This document shows, in pieces, positions 24,986 to 32,222 of a DNA stretch of 64,000 nt (positions are counted from its first letter, which is position 1; the number at the start of each line of letters is the position of its first letter). The DNA comes from Barnesiella intestinihominis YIT 11860 (GTDB lineage: Bacteria; Bacteroidota; Bacteroidia; Bacteroidales; Barnesiellaceae): assembly GCF_000296465.1 (NCBI RefSeq), contig NZ_JH815205.1, positions 186,001 to 250,000 of the forward strand. Direction: 5' to 3'. Below the pieces are notes generated by a model. It saw only the letters and a list, made by a program, of their open reading frames with translations. It ran no database searches and was not told the origin of the DNA. The translations under genes and the position numbers were made by a program.

Positions 24986-25083
24986 ATCTCCGTCTGGGCG
25001 GGCGGAGAGGTCGAGCACTATTGGAGTCCTGCTTGCACATGGATTGTGTGGGCGGGCTTTTTTAAATCCCCGAAATTAGGGGA
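24986..25083 (+). ncRNA. candidate small RNA downstream of operator-promoter copy 2
   Basis: From the expected start near 24986 the transcript holds a small CTCCG/CGGAG hairpin, a GGGCGGGC element followed by TTTTTT near 25050-25060, then an AAATCCCC/GGGGATTT hairpin at about 25061-25083. No convincing reading frame: the long open frame here is the shadow of the minus-strand gene at 25096. Proposed only on promoter plus structure. Confidence 0.35.
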
Positions 25084-25095
25084 TTTACATACAGT

Positions 25096-25278
25096 CTATA
25101 AATTTTTAGTATTTCTATTCCGCTTCTGTTCGAGCCTATCGGCCGCATTCTTAATTATTCCCGCCAATATACGAGCGTATGACACGCTTAAATCACGATA
25201 GACATTCCCGATATGGAGACGGATAACTGTTCTGGTGTCCTCAACTCTGACATGTCCGTATTTTACACGTTTCACCAT
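25096..25278 (-). CDS. hypothetical 60-residue basic protein
   Basis: 60 residues, basic (MVKRVKYGHVRVEDTRTVIR...SARILAGIIKNAADRLEQKRNR pattern, C-terminus rich in Arg, Lys and Asn). Perhaps nucleic-acid binding. Supported by an ATG start and by lying on the coding strand of the small-gene train to its right; no homology recognised. Confidence 0.45.
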   Translation of the reverse strand: MVKRVKYGHVRVEDTRTVIRLHIGNVYRDLSVSYARILAGIIKNAADRLEQKRNRNTKNL

Positions 25279-25486
25279 AACAAATACTATTTAATTACAT
25301 CATAAATATCTCTCTCGCTTACCTCTTTTCGATTTGCTGGGATTTCTCCTTGAAAAGGATAAATTATACCAAACAAGAAAGAAACGCTCTTAAATCGCCT
25401 TATTTGGCTTTATTTTTCAAAAAAGATAGGGATATAGCCTTAAACGATACCCCTATCTGCGTCCTTACGTGGGGTTGCGTGCAGCT

Positions 25487-25678
25487 TCACACGCCTATTT
25501 TGCCGTTTTTTCCTGTCTCCGGCTCTGTATCTTCATTATCTGGCAAAGACTTAATGAGCTCTAAAAACAAATTATCCTCTTGGCTATTGAGCTCTTCTAA
25601 GTCTCTCGTGTTAATTACACCGTTCTTTAACCATTTTAATAAGATAATGCGCTTTTGGCGATCAATTTGTATTCTCAT
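25487..25678 (-). CDS. small hypothetical protein, tandem paralogue B
   Basis: 63 residues. Its N-terminus MRIQIDRQKRIILLKWLKNG aligns without gaps to the next gene's MRMKLNREIRIVLLKWLKKG, so the two are a tandem duplication. The rest is acidic. It begins inside the 3' end of its paralogue (17-base overlap), in a GATGAGAAT string that also forms the start of the other copy. Function unknown. Confidence 0.65.
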   Translation of the reverse strand: MRIQIDRQKRIILLKWLKNGVINTRDLEELNSQEDNLFLELIKSLPDNEDTEPETGKNGKIGV

Positions 25679-25844
25679 CTATTTGCCTCCTTTCTTCTTC
25701 TCTATATTGGTTTGTGAGGTTTTTCAGAGCCTCCACCCATTCCTCGTCCTCGCCCTTTATCGGTAAATCTCCCGTGTTGAGTTCACCTTTTTTTAGCCAT
25801 TTTAACAAGACAATTCTTATCTCCCTATTTAGTTTCATTCTCAT
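25662..25844 (-). CDS. small hypothetical protein, tandem paralogue A
   Basis: 60 residues from the ATG at 25844, chosen because it aligns exactly with the start of paralogue B; the frame is open four codons further. N-terminal helix with RIVLLKWLKKGELNTGDL, C-terminal charged tail. Its start lies inside the 3' end of the preceding gene, so translation is probably coupled along all three genes. No known domain. Confidence 0.65.
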   Translation of the reverse strand: MRMKLNREIRIVLLKWLKKGELNTGDLPIKGEDEEWVEALKNLTNQYREEERRQIDENTN

Positions 25845-26133
25845 CTGAAATGCCATTCGTTAATTTATCGATAAGTTCGTCCATCTCCTCGTCGGTCAAA
25901 TCTTCAAACTTGATGTTGTTAGAAGTTTCCCTTTGTTTGGGAGCTACATATTCCAATAACTTAAATAAGAGTTGTAGTCTCTCTTTGGGTTCGAGTACTT
26001 TCAAATCTGATTTCATTTGCTCCCAATTAGCGGATAACGTTTGTACGATCCACTCTTTTGCCGTCTGGGTCGCCTTGTTGGGCGTCCCTTTTTTGCGGCC
26101 TCCTGTTTTTAAACAGCCTTTTTTTCGTCCCAT
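25825..26133 (-). CDS. hypothetical protein with GGRKKGTPNK N-terminus (DUF5681-like)
   Basis: 102 residues. The basic N-terminus GRKKG...GGRKKGTPNKAT is the mark of short phage and plasmid proteins grouped as DUF5681-like. The rest is helical and acidic at the end (LTDEEMDELIDKL). Possibly DNA binding. First of three overlapping genes read leftward. Confidence 0.65.
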   Translation of the reverse strand: MGRKKGCLKTGGRKKGTPNKATQTAKEWIVQTLSANWEQMKSDLKVLEPKERLQLLFKLLEYVAPKQRETSNNIKFEDLTDEEMDELIDKLTNGISDENETK

Positions 26134-26229
26134 TTTTTTCTATTTTTTCTATTTTAAAGAAAATACATCTTTCTTTCTTCTTTTATAACATCGCCGTCCG
26201 GCTCTTTTTCGACGTCCCATTTTTTCACT

Positions 26230-26403
26230 TCATTCTATTTTAGAAAAAAATTCACATTTACCAGTCCTTAAAACTTCTTCTACCTCATAGCTACAAAGCG
26301 GATCCGGCAAAATCGTTTGTCCTCTTGCTGTACATACGACTATATAGCCGTCATACTCGTTGAAACCCGGAATCTTATTTTTGCAATTATCACAAATAAC
26401 CAT
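26230..26403 (-). CDS. 57-residue protein with CxxC, likely zinc-ribbon-like
   Basis: Begins MVICDNCKNKIPGFNEYDGY and ends FFSKIE. Cysteines sit at positions 4, 7, 24, 37 and 50, with an N-terminal CDNC pair. It starts at the ATG at 26403 and lies in line with its neighbours on the minus strand. The N-terminal pair with later cysteines suggests a small metal-binding module. A GGTAGCAC/GTGCTACC hairpin (26419-26443) separates it from the upstream gene. Confidence 0.55.
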   Translation of the reverse strand: MVICDNCKNKIPGFNEYDGYIVVCTARGQTILPDPLCSYEVEEVLRTGKCEFFSKIE

Positions 26404-26454
26404 ATTCTTAAATTTGAGGGTAGCACCCGTTTAGAGTGCTACCGTATGGAATTA

Positions 26455-26766
26455 TTAGACGAATGTGTCTGCCAGATTATCCAAAAAAGCATCTTCTTCC
26501 GGGGATAACTCCTCCGGCTTCATGACCCCGGCGATAGCGTCTATCTCCTCATCGGTATATGCATCCCGTTCGCCTATCGCCTCTTTCAGACGCTTTTTTA
26601 TTCTTTCTACTTTTTCACGGGCTTCTTTTTCTGCTTTGTCATATTCGTTACCAAATACCCCGTTTCCTTTGCCGTCCATAATATTATCTATTGCCTTGTC
26701 CCATTCTTTTTCCGCTTCTTTTAGCTCGTCTTGCAGTGCAAGTACTTTTACTTCTTCTTTTCTCAT
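26455..26766 (-). CDS. hypothetical coiled-coil protein of the element
   Basis: 103 residues, very highly charged helix from residue 2 to about 68 (LQDELKEAEKEWDKAID, EKEAREKVERIKKRLKEAIG), then an acidic tail (DEEIDAIAG, SPEEDAFLDNLA). Probably a coiled coil. No known family. Ten bases separate it from the gene upstream. Confidence 0.6.
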   Translation of the reverse strand: MRKEEVKVLALQDELKEAEKEWDKAIDNIMDGKGNGVFGNEYDKAEKEAREKVERIKKRLKEAIGERDAYTDEEIDAIAGVMKPEELSPEEDAFLDNLADTFV

Positions 26767-26776
26767 AATTTTGCTT

Positions 26777-27049
26777 TTACATGTAATTAAACATTCTTTT
26801 TATGGCTATATAGGCGTTGTATAAATCTTCTCTCGACACAATGAATTTCTCTTTGCCGGCAACGTCGGAAATGAACCTTCCGGACAATTCAACCGTTTCT
26901 ATTTCCGATCCCATCTTGTTGAGCAAATCCCGTGTTCTCAACATTAGGTTTTCCGTCTCTTTTGGGGTTATCGCATACACACAACACCCGGCAGTGACGA
27001 GTACCCGCTCGCCGTCTGCTTTAATTTTAAATTTTACTGTTTTTTCCAT
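26777..27049 (-). CDS. hypothetical protein of the element
   Basis: 90 residues, mixed strand-helix (VKFKIKADGERVLVTAGCCV, then a helix TENLMLRTRDLLNKMG, then EKFIVSREDLYNAYIAIKRM). No recognised domain. It follows the DUF6291-type gene by 38 bases on the same strand and is likely cotranscribed. Confidence 0.6.
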   Translation of the reverse strand: MEKTVKFKIKADGERVLVTAGCCVYAITPKETENLMLRTRDLLNKMGSEIETVELSGRFISDVAGKEKFIVSREDLYNAYIAIKRMFNYM

Positions 27050-27087
27050 TTTTCAAATTGTTAAATATTGGTTTTTGATTGTCGGGG

Positions 27088-27900
27088 CTAAAAAGGCAGA
27101 GCAGATTCTCCCCCGTCTTGTAAGTTGCCAGTATCTCCCGTTGCCAGCTTGGTAGCGATGGCTTCTGCAAACTCTGCATATCGCTCCTGTTTGGTCTTGG
27201 AATTAGGTTTTTGATGGATTCCGGATTGCTCATCTCGTGCTCGTTTTAATTCAATTCTTAACCAGCGGGCAAAGTGTTGTTGTGCATCGCTGACGCTTTT
27301 TCTTGCAATACCCTCGTTTTGAAGTTTACGGATATAAGCCTCGATATAGAGCCTCGATTCGCTCTCGTCGATGTGGTTGTTCATCGATAGTGTTTCTATC
27401 CACGTTTGATTTGAGAGTAGTTCTTCACGTAGATCTGTCAGTGGCTTGTCAACGTCTTTGCCAAAATCTTCTTCTTTTTCTTTGCTTCTCGATAGAGAAG
27501 TTTCTTTTAAATCATTATCATATACATTATCATTATCATATACAGTTACGTTTGTTACATCATGACAGCATTTGTTAGTTTTGTTATCATTTGTTACGTT
27601 TGTTGTTTTTACACCGTTTCCAGTATTTCCCTTTACATACCTCGATGCCATTCCCTTTTTACCGGCCTCGCTCCGCTTGGCTACAATATCATTGTACTTA
27701 TTCGTATTGTAATCTATTTCTTTTTTAATGAAGGAGAATGCCATTTTAGCCATAGGTTTCAGCTCCGATAGTGTCCCCGTTGCAACATACTCAATAATTG
27801 CATCGTACACTTCAAGTCTGACCTCCGCAGGATAATCCAATAGTATCTCTTGCCATTCAACATTAAAAATGAAAGATTTCTTTTTCGAATTTACAGCCAT
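27088..27900 (-). CDS. DUF6291-type replication-like protein
   Basis: 270 residues. N-terminal block SFIFNVEWQEILLDYPAEVRL...VYDAIIEYVATG is the DUF6291 pattern found in Bacteroidales mobile elements. The middle is low complexity (Asn, Thr, Lys; KTTNVTNDNKTNK). The C-terminal block (ESRLYIEAYIRKLQNEGI...HFARWLRIELKRA) resembles domains of phage replication-initiation proteins. Probably the element's replication or primosome-loading accessory; no helicase or primase is nearby. Confidence 0.75.
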   Translation of the reverse strand: MAVNSKKKSFIFNVEWQEILLDYPAEVRLEVYDAIIEYVATGTLSELKPMAKMAFSFIKKEIDYNTNKYNDIVAKRSEAGKKGMASRYVKGNTGNGVKTTNVTNDNKTNKCCHDVTNVTVYDNDNVYDNDLKETSLSRSKEKEEDFGKDVDKPLTDLREELLSNQTWIETLSMNNHIDESESRLYIEAYIRKLQNEGIARKSVSDAQQHFARWLRIELKRARDEQSGIHQKPNSKTKQERYAEFAEAIATKLATGDTGNLQDGGESALPF

Positions 27901-27945
27901 TACAATATCCCTTTTTTAAGTGTCTGATTTGTCCGGTTTGTTGTT

Positions 27946-28221
27946 CTAATTCAATACTATGTTATTAAGTGGATCCGTTTCCTCTAAAATCGTCCATTCA
28001 GGGAAATATCCAATAGATTTTATTACGCTCTCACCCACCTTGTTCTTCATATCTTCCAGTGAGTTAAACCCGATAGCCCTTGCAAATCCGTCGTCTATTT
28101 TCAGCTCTTTCAGATTCGTATTTTTCCATATCTTAAAGGTGAGCGGTATATTGTCAAATCTGTTCTCGACAACTATTTTATATTTGCTCGTTTCTTCTAT
28201 TGTTTTTGCATTTCTTTTCAT
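27946..28221 (-). CDS. hypothetical protein of the element
   Basis: 91 residues, strand-rich start (YKIVVENRFDNIPLTFKIWK) and a central helix (FNSLEDMKNKVGESVIKSIG). No recognised domain. Lies between the DUF6291-type gene and the gene at 28234, same strand, short gaps. Confidence 0.55.
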   Translation of the reverse strand: MKRNAKTIEETSKYKIVVENRFDNIPLTFKIWKNTNLKELKIDDGFARAIGFNSLEDMKNKVGESVIKSIGYFPEWTILEETDPLNNIVLN

Positions 28222-28233
28222 CGCCTTGTATAA

Positions 28234-28770
28234 TTATAACACGTTTGATTGTTTCCTTAAATAATTGAGAATCTCGTCAAAACCGCCCATACATAACTGC
28301 TTGCAATACGAGGGTATGAGCACTTTTGCACCCTCCAACACTATAAGCTCTATTTCCGACGGTATGATTTTCTCGGCTTCCGATGTGGCGGTCTCGTCTT
28401 GGTGGACTATGAACAGAAAACCGTCGTTTTCATACCCGTACAGTGGGTTAGGCTTTTCTTTCCCTTTTACCGTGTATGTTCGCACCGCCGGGGCATAGCC
28501 ATACGCATAACCGCTCAATTTCCCGTCCATAAAATAATCCTTCAATCCTGTAAAATTTAGGCTGTCTTTGGCTTGTAGCCTCATCTGTGGCGCACTTGAT
28601 TTGCAGCTCGTCTTAGGCACGAGGAACATAGATACACGACCGTCACGGCCTTTTAATTTTTCCATTGGCGCATAGTTGCCGGCGGTCGCCGTAATCACAT
28701 ACTTAGGTGTTTTACTGCCGTTTCTCTCCAACGACAAACGGGCATAATAGATAATATTGGGGGTTATCAT
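28234..28770 (-). CDS. hypothetical protein of the element, coupled to the HTH gene
   Basis: 178 residues from the ATG at 28770, which overlaps the HTH gene stop by four bases (ATGA); the frame is open 14 codons upstream but the overlap argues for this start. Strand-rich (YVITATAGNYAPMEKLKG, MRLQAKDSLNFTGLKDYF), with an acidic centre (DETATSEAEKIIPSEIELIVLE). No domain recognised. Confidence 0.6.
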   Translation of the reverse strand: MITPNIIYYARLSLERNGSKTPKYVITATAGNYAPMEKLKGRDGRVSMFLVPKTSCKSSAPQMRLQAKDSLNFTGLKDYFMDGKLSGYAYGYAPAVRTYTVKGKEKPNPLYGYENDGFLFIVHQDETATSEAEKIIPSEIELIVLEGAKVLIPSYCKQLCMGGFDEILNYLRKQSNVL

Positions 28771-29057
28771 TTTACACCCCCTCCCACGCAATACTCTTGC
28801 GCCTTTTGCCATATTTCCTCGTCGGTAGATACCCGGTTACTCTGCATCCACTCTTCAAGCTCGGATCTATTAAAATAACACATTTTACCGGTTGGGCTTT
28901 TGTAGTGAGGAACTTTACGCCCCATTGTCAACTTGTACAAATAACTCATCGATACACCCATGTAACGGGCTGCTTCTTCACTTGTCAATACTGGTTTTGT
29001 AATACCGATAATGTTTTCCGCAATATAATCGGCAAACTCTTTTGCTTTCTCTTCCAT
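28767..29057 (-). CDS. excisionase-like helix-turn-helix protein
   Basis: 96 residues from ATG 29057; the frame is open to 29168 but the ATG before EEKAKEFADYI gives the usual small Xis-like length. Residues about 22-75 form a MerR/Xis-type winged HTH: LTSEEAARYMGVSMSYLYKL...KVPHYKSPTGKMCYFNRSELEEWM. Such proteins help integrases excise elements or load replication proteins. It stands third from the integrase. Translationally coupled to the following gene. Confidence 0.8.
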   Translation of the reverse strand: MEEKAKEFADYIAENIIGITKPVLTSEEAARYMGVSMSYLYKLTMGRKVPHYKSPTGKMCYFNRSELEEWMQSNRVSTDEEIWQKAQEYCVGGGVK

Positions 29058-29194
29058 ATTTTTTTTGATTTGAGAATTAAGGCTTTCAGGGCTGAGGTGC
29101 AAGGCTCGCCCGTCTTTACCCGTTGTAATCTTCTGGGATAGGCTTGCACTCGCTATCCCTCTGAACACATGGACGAAGATATAGAGTATAAGAA

Positions 29195-29229
29195 ATAAAA
29201 AAACACACCGGTATGTTACCGGTGTGTTT
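29195..29229 (-). terminator. strong hairpin terminator of the 29306 gene
   Basis: Perfect 13-bp stem AAACACACCGGTA/TACCGGTGTGTTT with a 3-base loop (29201-29229); on the minus strand it runs into a T-rich tract. Confidence 0.85.
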
Positions 29230-29305
29230 AGTCATTTTGAACCAAAATCACACAAAAAAAGAAAACTTACTTATTACTACCAGTATATAAGAGTATTTTT
29301 AGCGT

Positions 29306-30148
29306 TTATTCTGTGGAAGTATAACATAATTCATCGAAAATATCATCTACCTTATCATGTCCTTTTGGTAAATAATTATTATCCCCTTCCATACTACGCG
29401 CCTCCATTCCATTGATTTGTAACCAGTTTTTTCGTGCATTCCCTAAATTTTTCCACCCAAATTTTAATTTAAAAAAGTTCCAATTTGTAGTCGGATTCCC
29501 GTTTGAATATTTTTTTGAAAGATTCAATTTTGACGATACCTCTTGGCAAAAGTAGTCTTGTAATTGTTTTGTGTCTAACCAATCATTATTTTTGTCAATA
29601 AGCCCCTTATCTATGGCGACTTCAACTATATCCTTTAATCTTCCGTCCTCAATAAGCATAATATCCCTATCATTATCAACCGTTATTTTAGTTGAATTAC
29701 TATACTCATTTATTATGCTTATTTGGCACATTGTTTTACTCAAACATTTATAAATTTCATGCCCTATATTATCTAAATAACGATACAATTCATGAACAAA
29801 ATCCACCCCTTCATCGATCTCGTTTTTACAGCACGTATAATCTATATACTTTTCCATATACATGTTTGATTTTTTACTCATAGCAAACAAAATTTCCGCC
29901 TTTGTTTTTAAATCTATTGGGCTGTTTTCTATCTGTTCAAATTGATATTTAATGCGAATTTGCCCAAAGATTATATTTTCAAAATCCGATAATTTTGTGT
30001 CTAATTTAGACCATTTTATAACATAGATTTCATTTTTCCATAACTTATACCTGCAAAGTGAAAAACCTCTTTCTTCACAACATATAATAATTTCATAGTA
30101 CTCTTTACAAAGCCGCTGCATATCAACTTCTGACTCCATGTTTTCCAT
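29306..30148 (-). CDS. hypothetical protein next to the integrase
   Basis: 280 residues, AT-rich and rich in Lys, Ile, Asn and Glu. Appears soluble and helical; Cys are frequent (IIICCEER, YTCCKNE) without a clear metal motif. The C-terminal part (DTKQLQDYFCQEVSSKL, NWNFFKLKFGWKNLGNARKNW) looks like a separate small domain. It lies 23 bases after the integrase gene on the same strand. Possibly a regulator or partner of integration; I cannot place it in a family with confidence. Confidence 0.55.
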   Translation of the reverse strand: MENMESEVDMQRLCKEYYEIIICCEERGFSLCRYKLWKNEIYVIKWSKLDTKLSDFENIIFGQIRIKYQFEQIENSPIDLKTKAEILFAMSKKSNMYMEKYIDYTCCKNEIDEGVDFVHELYRYLDNIGHEIYKCLSKTMCQISIINEYSNSTKITVDNDRDIMLIEDGRLKDIVEVAIDKGLIDKNNDWLDTKQLQDYFCQEVSSKLNLSKKYSNGNPTTNWNFFKLKFGWKNLGNARKNWLQINGMEARSMEGDNNYLPKGHDKVDDIFDELCYTSTE

Positions 30149-30171
30149 ATCGTTCTGTATAAATAAGTTTA

Positions 30172-31395
30172 TTAAATATCAAGTTCCGGCAAGCTGTTTA
30201 TTGCGTCCTGTTTTAGCTTGTCTATGGCGTGCATATACTTTTCTGTCATTTGTAGGCTACTATGCCCCAAAAGACTCGATACCGTCTTTATATTAGCTCC
30301 GTTATTAAGGATATTTACAGCAAAACTATGCCTCGCACAGTGCCAACTAATATTTTTATTGATTCCGGCTCTTTTTACCCAACGTTTCAATGATTTTAAG
30401 CACATTTCATAACTCGGCAAAGGAAATATCAAATCGTCCTTGCTATTGGAGTTTGCCGGCATACCTATCAACTTTAACAAACTATCGTTAAGAGGTATAA
30501 CAACTCCGCTTTTTGTGCTATGTCCTTTTGTCTTGTTCTGCTCAAACCTCAACAGCTTATTAGAATAGTCCACATCGGCAAATGTAAGCTCTTTAACATC
30601 ACAAAATCGCAAACCGCAGTAGAGACAAAAAATAAATGCCCGCCTTATGTTGGGGTTCTCATTTTCCCGTTTTGTACTTACCAAAAGTTGTATCTCCTCC
30701 TGTGATAGTATTTCTTTCCTTAGTTGGCTGTCATCTACTTTTATAGAAATCCCGGAACACGGATTTATCCGCATTACACCATGCTCGACTGCATGTTTTA
30801 TCACTTTCTTAAAACGTGCATATAGGCTTCTCGCCCCCTCCCCGACACTCCTGCTTTGCAAATACTCTGAAAAGGATAGAATCATATCCTTAGTAATCTG
30901 ATCCGGCCTAATCATATCCTTATACTTGTTATATTCCGGTGTCTCATTAAGAAAATCGACAAACCGCCCAAATGCAATCTGGATCATTCTAATATCTTTC
31001 TTAGTGTAATTATCTATATATGTCCGGAAATAGTCTAAAAAATTTACTTTTCTATTGCTTTTAAGTCTATATCCTTCTGTCATTTCTAACAGTTCCTGCC
31101 CCTTCTCAAACCTTATCTTTTTTGCCAATTCCAACGTATCTTTATTCTGTTGCCTCTCTATCGGTGTCCTTGGTGCTTGCCAGAGGTACAAAGACAAATG
31201 CTCCCTTTTCCGGTCTTTCCTCGTAACTTCTCTGCCAAGTTTTTCGTTATATATTTTTTGATACCCCAAATAATAATCGAGAAACAAACTTTCTCTACCG
31301 TCCGATAATACCTTAGCTCCGAGTTTGGGGTTATCTGTCGTATCTTGACTAATAATATATGTATTATCGCTCCTCAACTTTTTTTTAGTAGCCAT
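30172..31395 (-). CDS. tyrosine recombinase/integrase
   Basis: 407 residues: N-terminal arm-binding region (about 1-105), SAM-like core-binding domain (about 110-205), catalytic domain (about 215-400). The catalytic residues are visible: Arg in YCGLRFCD, His-x-x-Arg in HCARHSFA, His in LLGHSS and the nucleophile Tyr in EKYMHA. This is the phage-type integrase of the element, 183 bases from the right att core and reading inward. Its own promoter lies between it and the att site and is close to the arm-type site, so Int binding may repress it. Confidence 0.95.
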   Translation of the reverse strand: MATKKKLRSDNTYIISQDTTDNPKLGAKVLSDGRESLFLDYYLGYQKIYNEKLGREVTRKDRKREHLSLYLWQAPRTPIERQQNKDTLELAKKIRFEKGQELLEMTEGYRLKSNRKVNFLDYFRTYIDNYTKKDIRMIQIAFGRFVDFLNETPEYNKYKDMIRPDQITKDMILSFSEYLQSRSVGEGARSLYARFKKVIKHAVEHGVMRINPCSGISIKVDDSQLRKEILSQEEIQLLVSTKRENENPNIRRAFIFCLYCGLRFCDVKELTFADVDYSNKLLRFEQNKTKGHSTKSGVVIPLNDSLLKLIGMPANSNSKDDLIFPLPSYEMCLKSLKRWVKRAGINKNISWHCARHSFAVNILNNGANIKTVSSLLGHSSLQMTEKYMHAIDKLKQDAINSLPELDI

Positions 31396-31417
31396 TTCTT
31401 TTAAATTCCTTTGTTTG

Positions 31418-31425
31418 CAAATATA
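31418..31425 (-). promoter_or_regulatory. -7 box of the integrase gene
   Basis: Reads TATATTTG on the minus strand, 22 bases before the ATG. The arm-type repeat at 31444-31464 falls over its -33 region. Confidence 0.65.
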
Positions 31426-31443
31426 GGAATTTTTTTATCCCGA

Positions 31444-31464
31444 GTAGCCAAAGGGTAGCCAAAA
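31444..31464 (+). repeat. integrase arm-type site, right end
   Basis: Identical to 19681-19701 in the same orientation, 113 bases inside the right att core. Further inward-outward dyads (ATATGAAAATA with ATTTTCATAT; AAATTTGAATA with TATTCAAATTT) lie between it and the core. Confidence 0.75.
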
Positions 31465-31577
31465 ATATGAAAATATAATCTTAAATTTGAATACATAAGA
31501 TAATATAAAATTATTTTCATATCTGATTTTCTTGCACTTATATTCAAATTTTAATATCATTTTTTCACGGTGTTACA

Positions 31578-31609
31578 CCCCCTTCGGGTACTGCATAAGG
31601 CTGTTAATC
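31578..31609 (+). repeat. attR core of the integrative element
   Basis: Second copy of CCCCCTTCGGGTACTGCATA (31578-31597) plus the imperfect extension to 31609; see the left copy at 19618. Confidence 0.92.
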
Positions 31610-31635
31610 TTGCGATTTACAGCCTTTTTTATTTT
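31597..31635 (+). terminator. displaced original terminator of tRNA-Leu
   Basis: AAGGCTG (31597-31603) pairs with CAGCCTT (31620-31626), then TTTTATTTT. It sits at the same place relative to the att core as the hairpin at 19637 but differs in sequence, so it is probably the pre-insertion tRNA terminator. Confidence 0.7.
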
Positions 31636-31704
31636 AAACACCCAAAATGTCCACCCCGCCAAAACGGCTCAGTCGATAATTAACGGGGATTGTTCGTGTT
31701 TGTC

Positions 31705-31746
31705 CTCCTCCCCCTGCCGTGTCCCGTAGCCTTACGGGGTTTCACA
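31705..31746 (+). repeat. dispersed hairpin repeat, loop type B fragment
   Basis: CCTCCCCCTGCCGTGTCCCG followed by TAGCCTTACGGGGTTTCAC. The CCGTGTCCCGTAG/TTACGGGG core recurs at 43240, 48222 and 56793. Confidence 0.6.
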
Positions 31747-31783
31747 TATAAAATCGGAACAGAAACGAAAAGGGAATACGTCT

Positions 31784-31849
31784 CAACCTCTCCCCCTGTG
31801 TTTTGCGCAGCAAAATATAGGGGGAGTGCCCGTAGGGCGAGGGGGTTAA
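31784..31849 (-). repeat. dispersed GC-rich hairpin repeat, loop type A
   Basis: CAACCTCTCCCCCTGTGTTTT, GC loop, GCAAAATATAGGGGGAGTGC, CCGTAGGGCGAGGGGGTTAA: the family modules with slightly different outer arms. Confidence 0.75.
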
Positions 31850-31978
31850 TATATACAATCAAATATTGCTTTGCGACACAGGGGAGAAGATTGAATACTT
31901 TTTATCTTACCGGCAAAAATCACACGACAAAAGAGAGCCGCAATACTCCTTGTCTAACTCTTAGAACAGCGAAAGATT

Positions 31979-32071
31979 AGTATGACACTATCGGCGTGCT
32001 TTTTTAACCTCCTCCCCTGTGTTTTGCGATAGCAAAATATAGGGGAGGTGTCCGCAGGACGGAGGGGTTAA
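31979..32071 (-). repeat. dispersed GC-rich hairpin repeat, loop type A, extended copy
   Basis: Reverse complement of the unit at 2519-2604, including TAGTATGACACTATCGG at one end and GACGGAGGGGTTAA at the other. The stem CTCCCCTGTGTTTTGC/GCAAAATATAGGGGAG encloses a 4-base loop. Confidence 0.8.
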
Positions 32072-32198
32072 GTCCCATCAATTCCACCTATATCAAGTAC
32101 CCCCTGATACATTCTTCTCTCTGTTGAAAAGAATTGACAAACAAGAGATCTTTTCAAACTTTGTTCAATCATGCCATAAAATCGTACATACCGTCACA

Positions 32199-32206
32199 TA
32201 CTTTTG
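32199..32206 (+). promoter_or_regulatory. -7 box for the 32223 gene
   Basis: TACTTTTG 16 bases before the ATG at 32223. It rules out the longer in-frame start at 32124. Confidence 0.55.
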
Positions 32207-32222
32207 CTCCAAAAACAAAAGT

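Larger units (their letters stand above)
24412..25095. other. gene-free region of the element rich in dyads and short repeats
   Basis: No credible gene. Contents: the repeat at 24435; dyads TCGGAATTCCGA near 24659, GCGGAAAATTCCGC at 24781-24794 and CCGTA/TACGG near 24911-24925; three copies of CAAA(C/T)TGATAA at 24753, 24833 and 24872 (spacings 80 and 39); and an operator-promoter unit at 24932. The clustering of dyads and spaced short repeats is what an origin of replication or transfer often looks like, but nothing proves it. Confidence 0.5.
19618..31609. mobile_element. integrative element of about 12 kb in tRNA-Leu
   Basis: The outer limits are the two att core repeats. Inside are a tyrosine integrase at the right end reading inward, matching arm-type repeats at 19681 and 31444, an excisionase-like HTH gene, a DUF6291 replication-like gene, a HigBA-type pair, an XRE regulator, DUF4468 and Fic genes and many small unknown genes. 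No relaxase, mating-pair, terminase large subunit or capsid gene is present, so it is not a self-transmissible ICE or a complete prophage. It could be a mobilisable element, a phage satellite or a decayed element. Confidence 0.9.
31636..32198. other. gene-free region with hairpin repeats
   Basis: Contains a type B fragment at 31705-31746 and type A copies at 31784-31849 and 31979-32071. No coding sequence supported; the long frames here run through the repeats. Confidence 0.7.

Noticed and set aside
24977-25201. 74-residue plus-strand frame
   Set aside because: Its second half is antisense to the better minus-strand gene at 25096 and its start lies on the -7 box.
29306-30148. Possible RteC-type excision regulator
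   Set aside because: Length and position could fit, but I see no motif specific enough to call it.
31690-31980. 96-residue plus-strand frame
   Set aside because: Runs through repeat copies; composition is repeat-driven.
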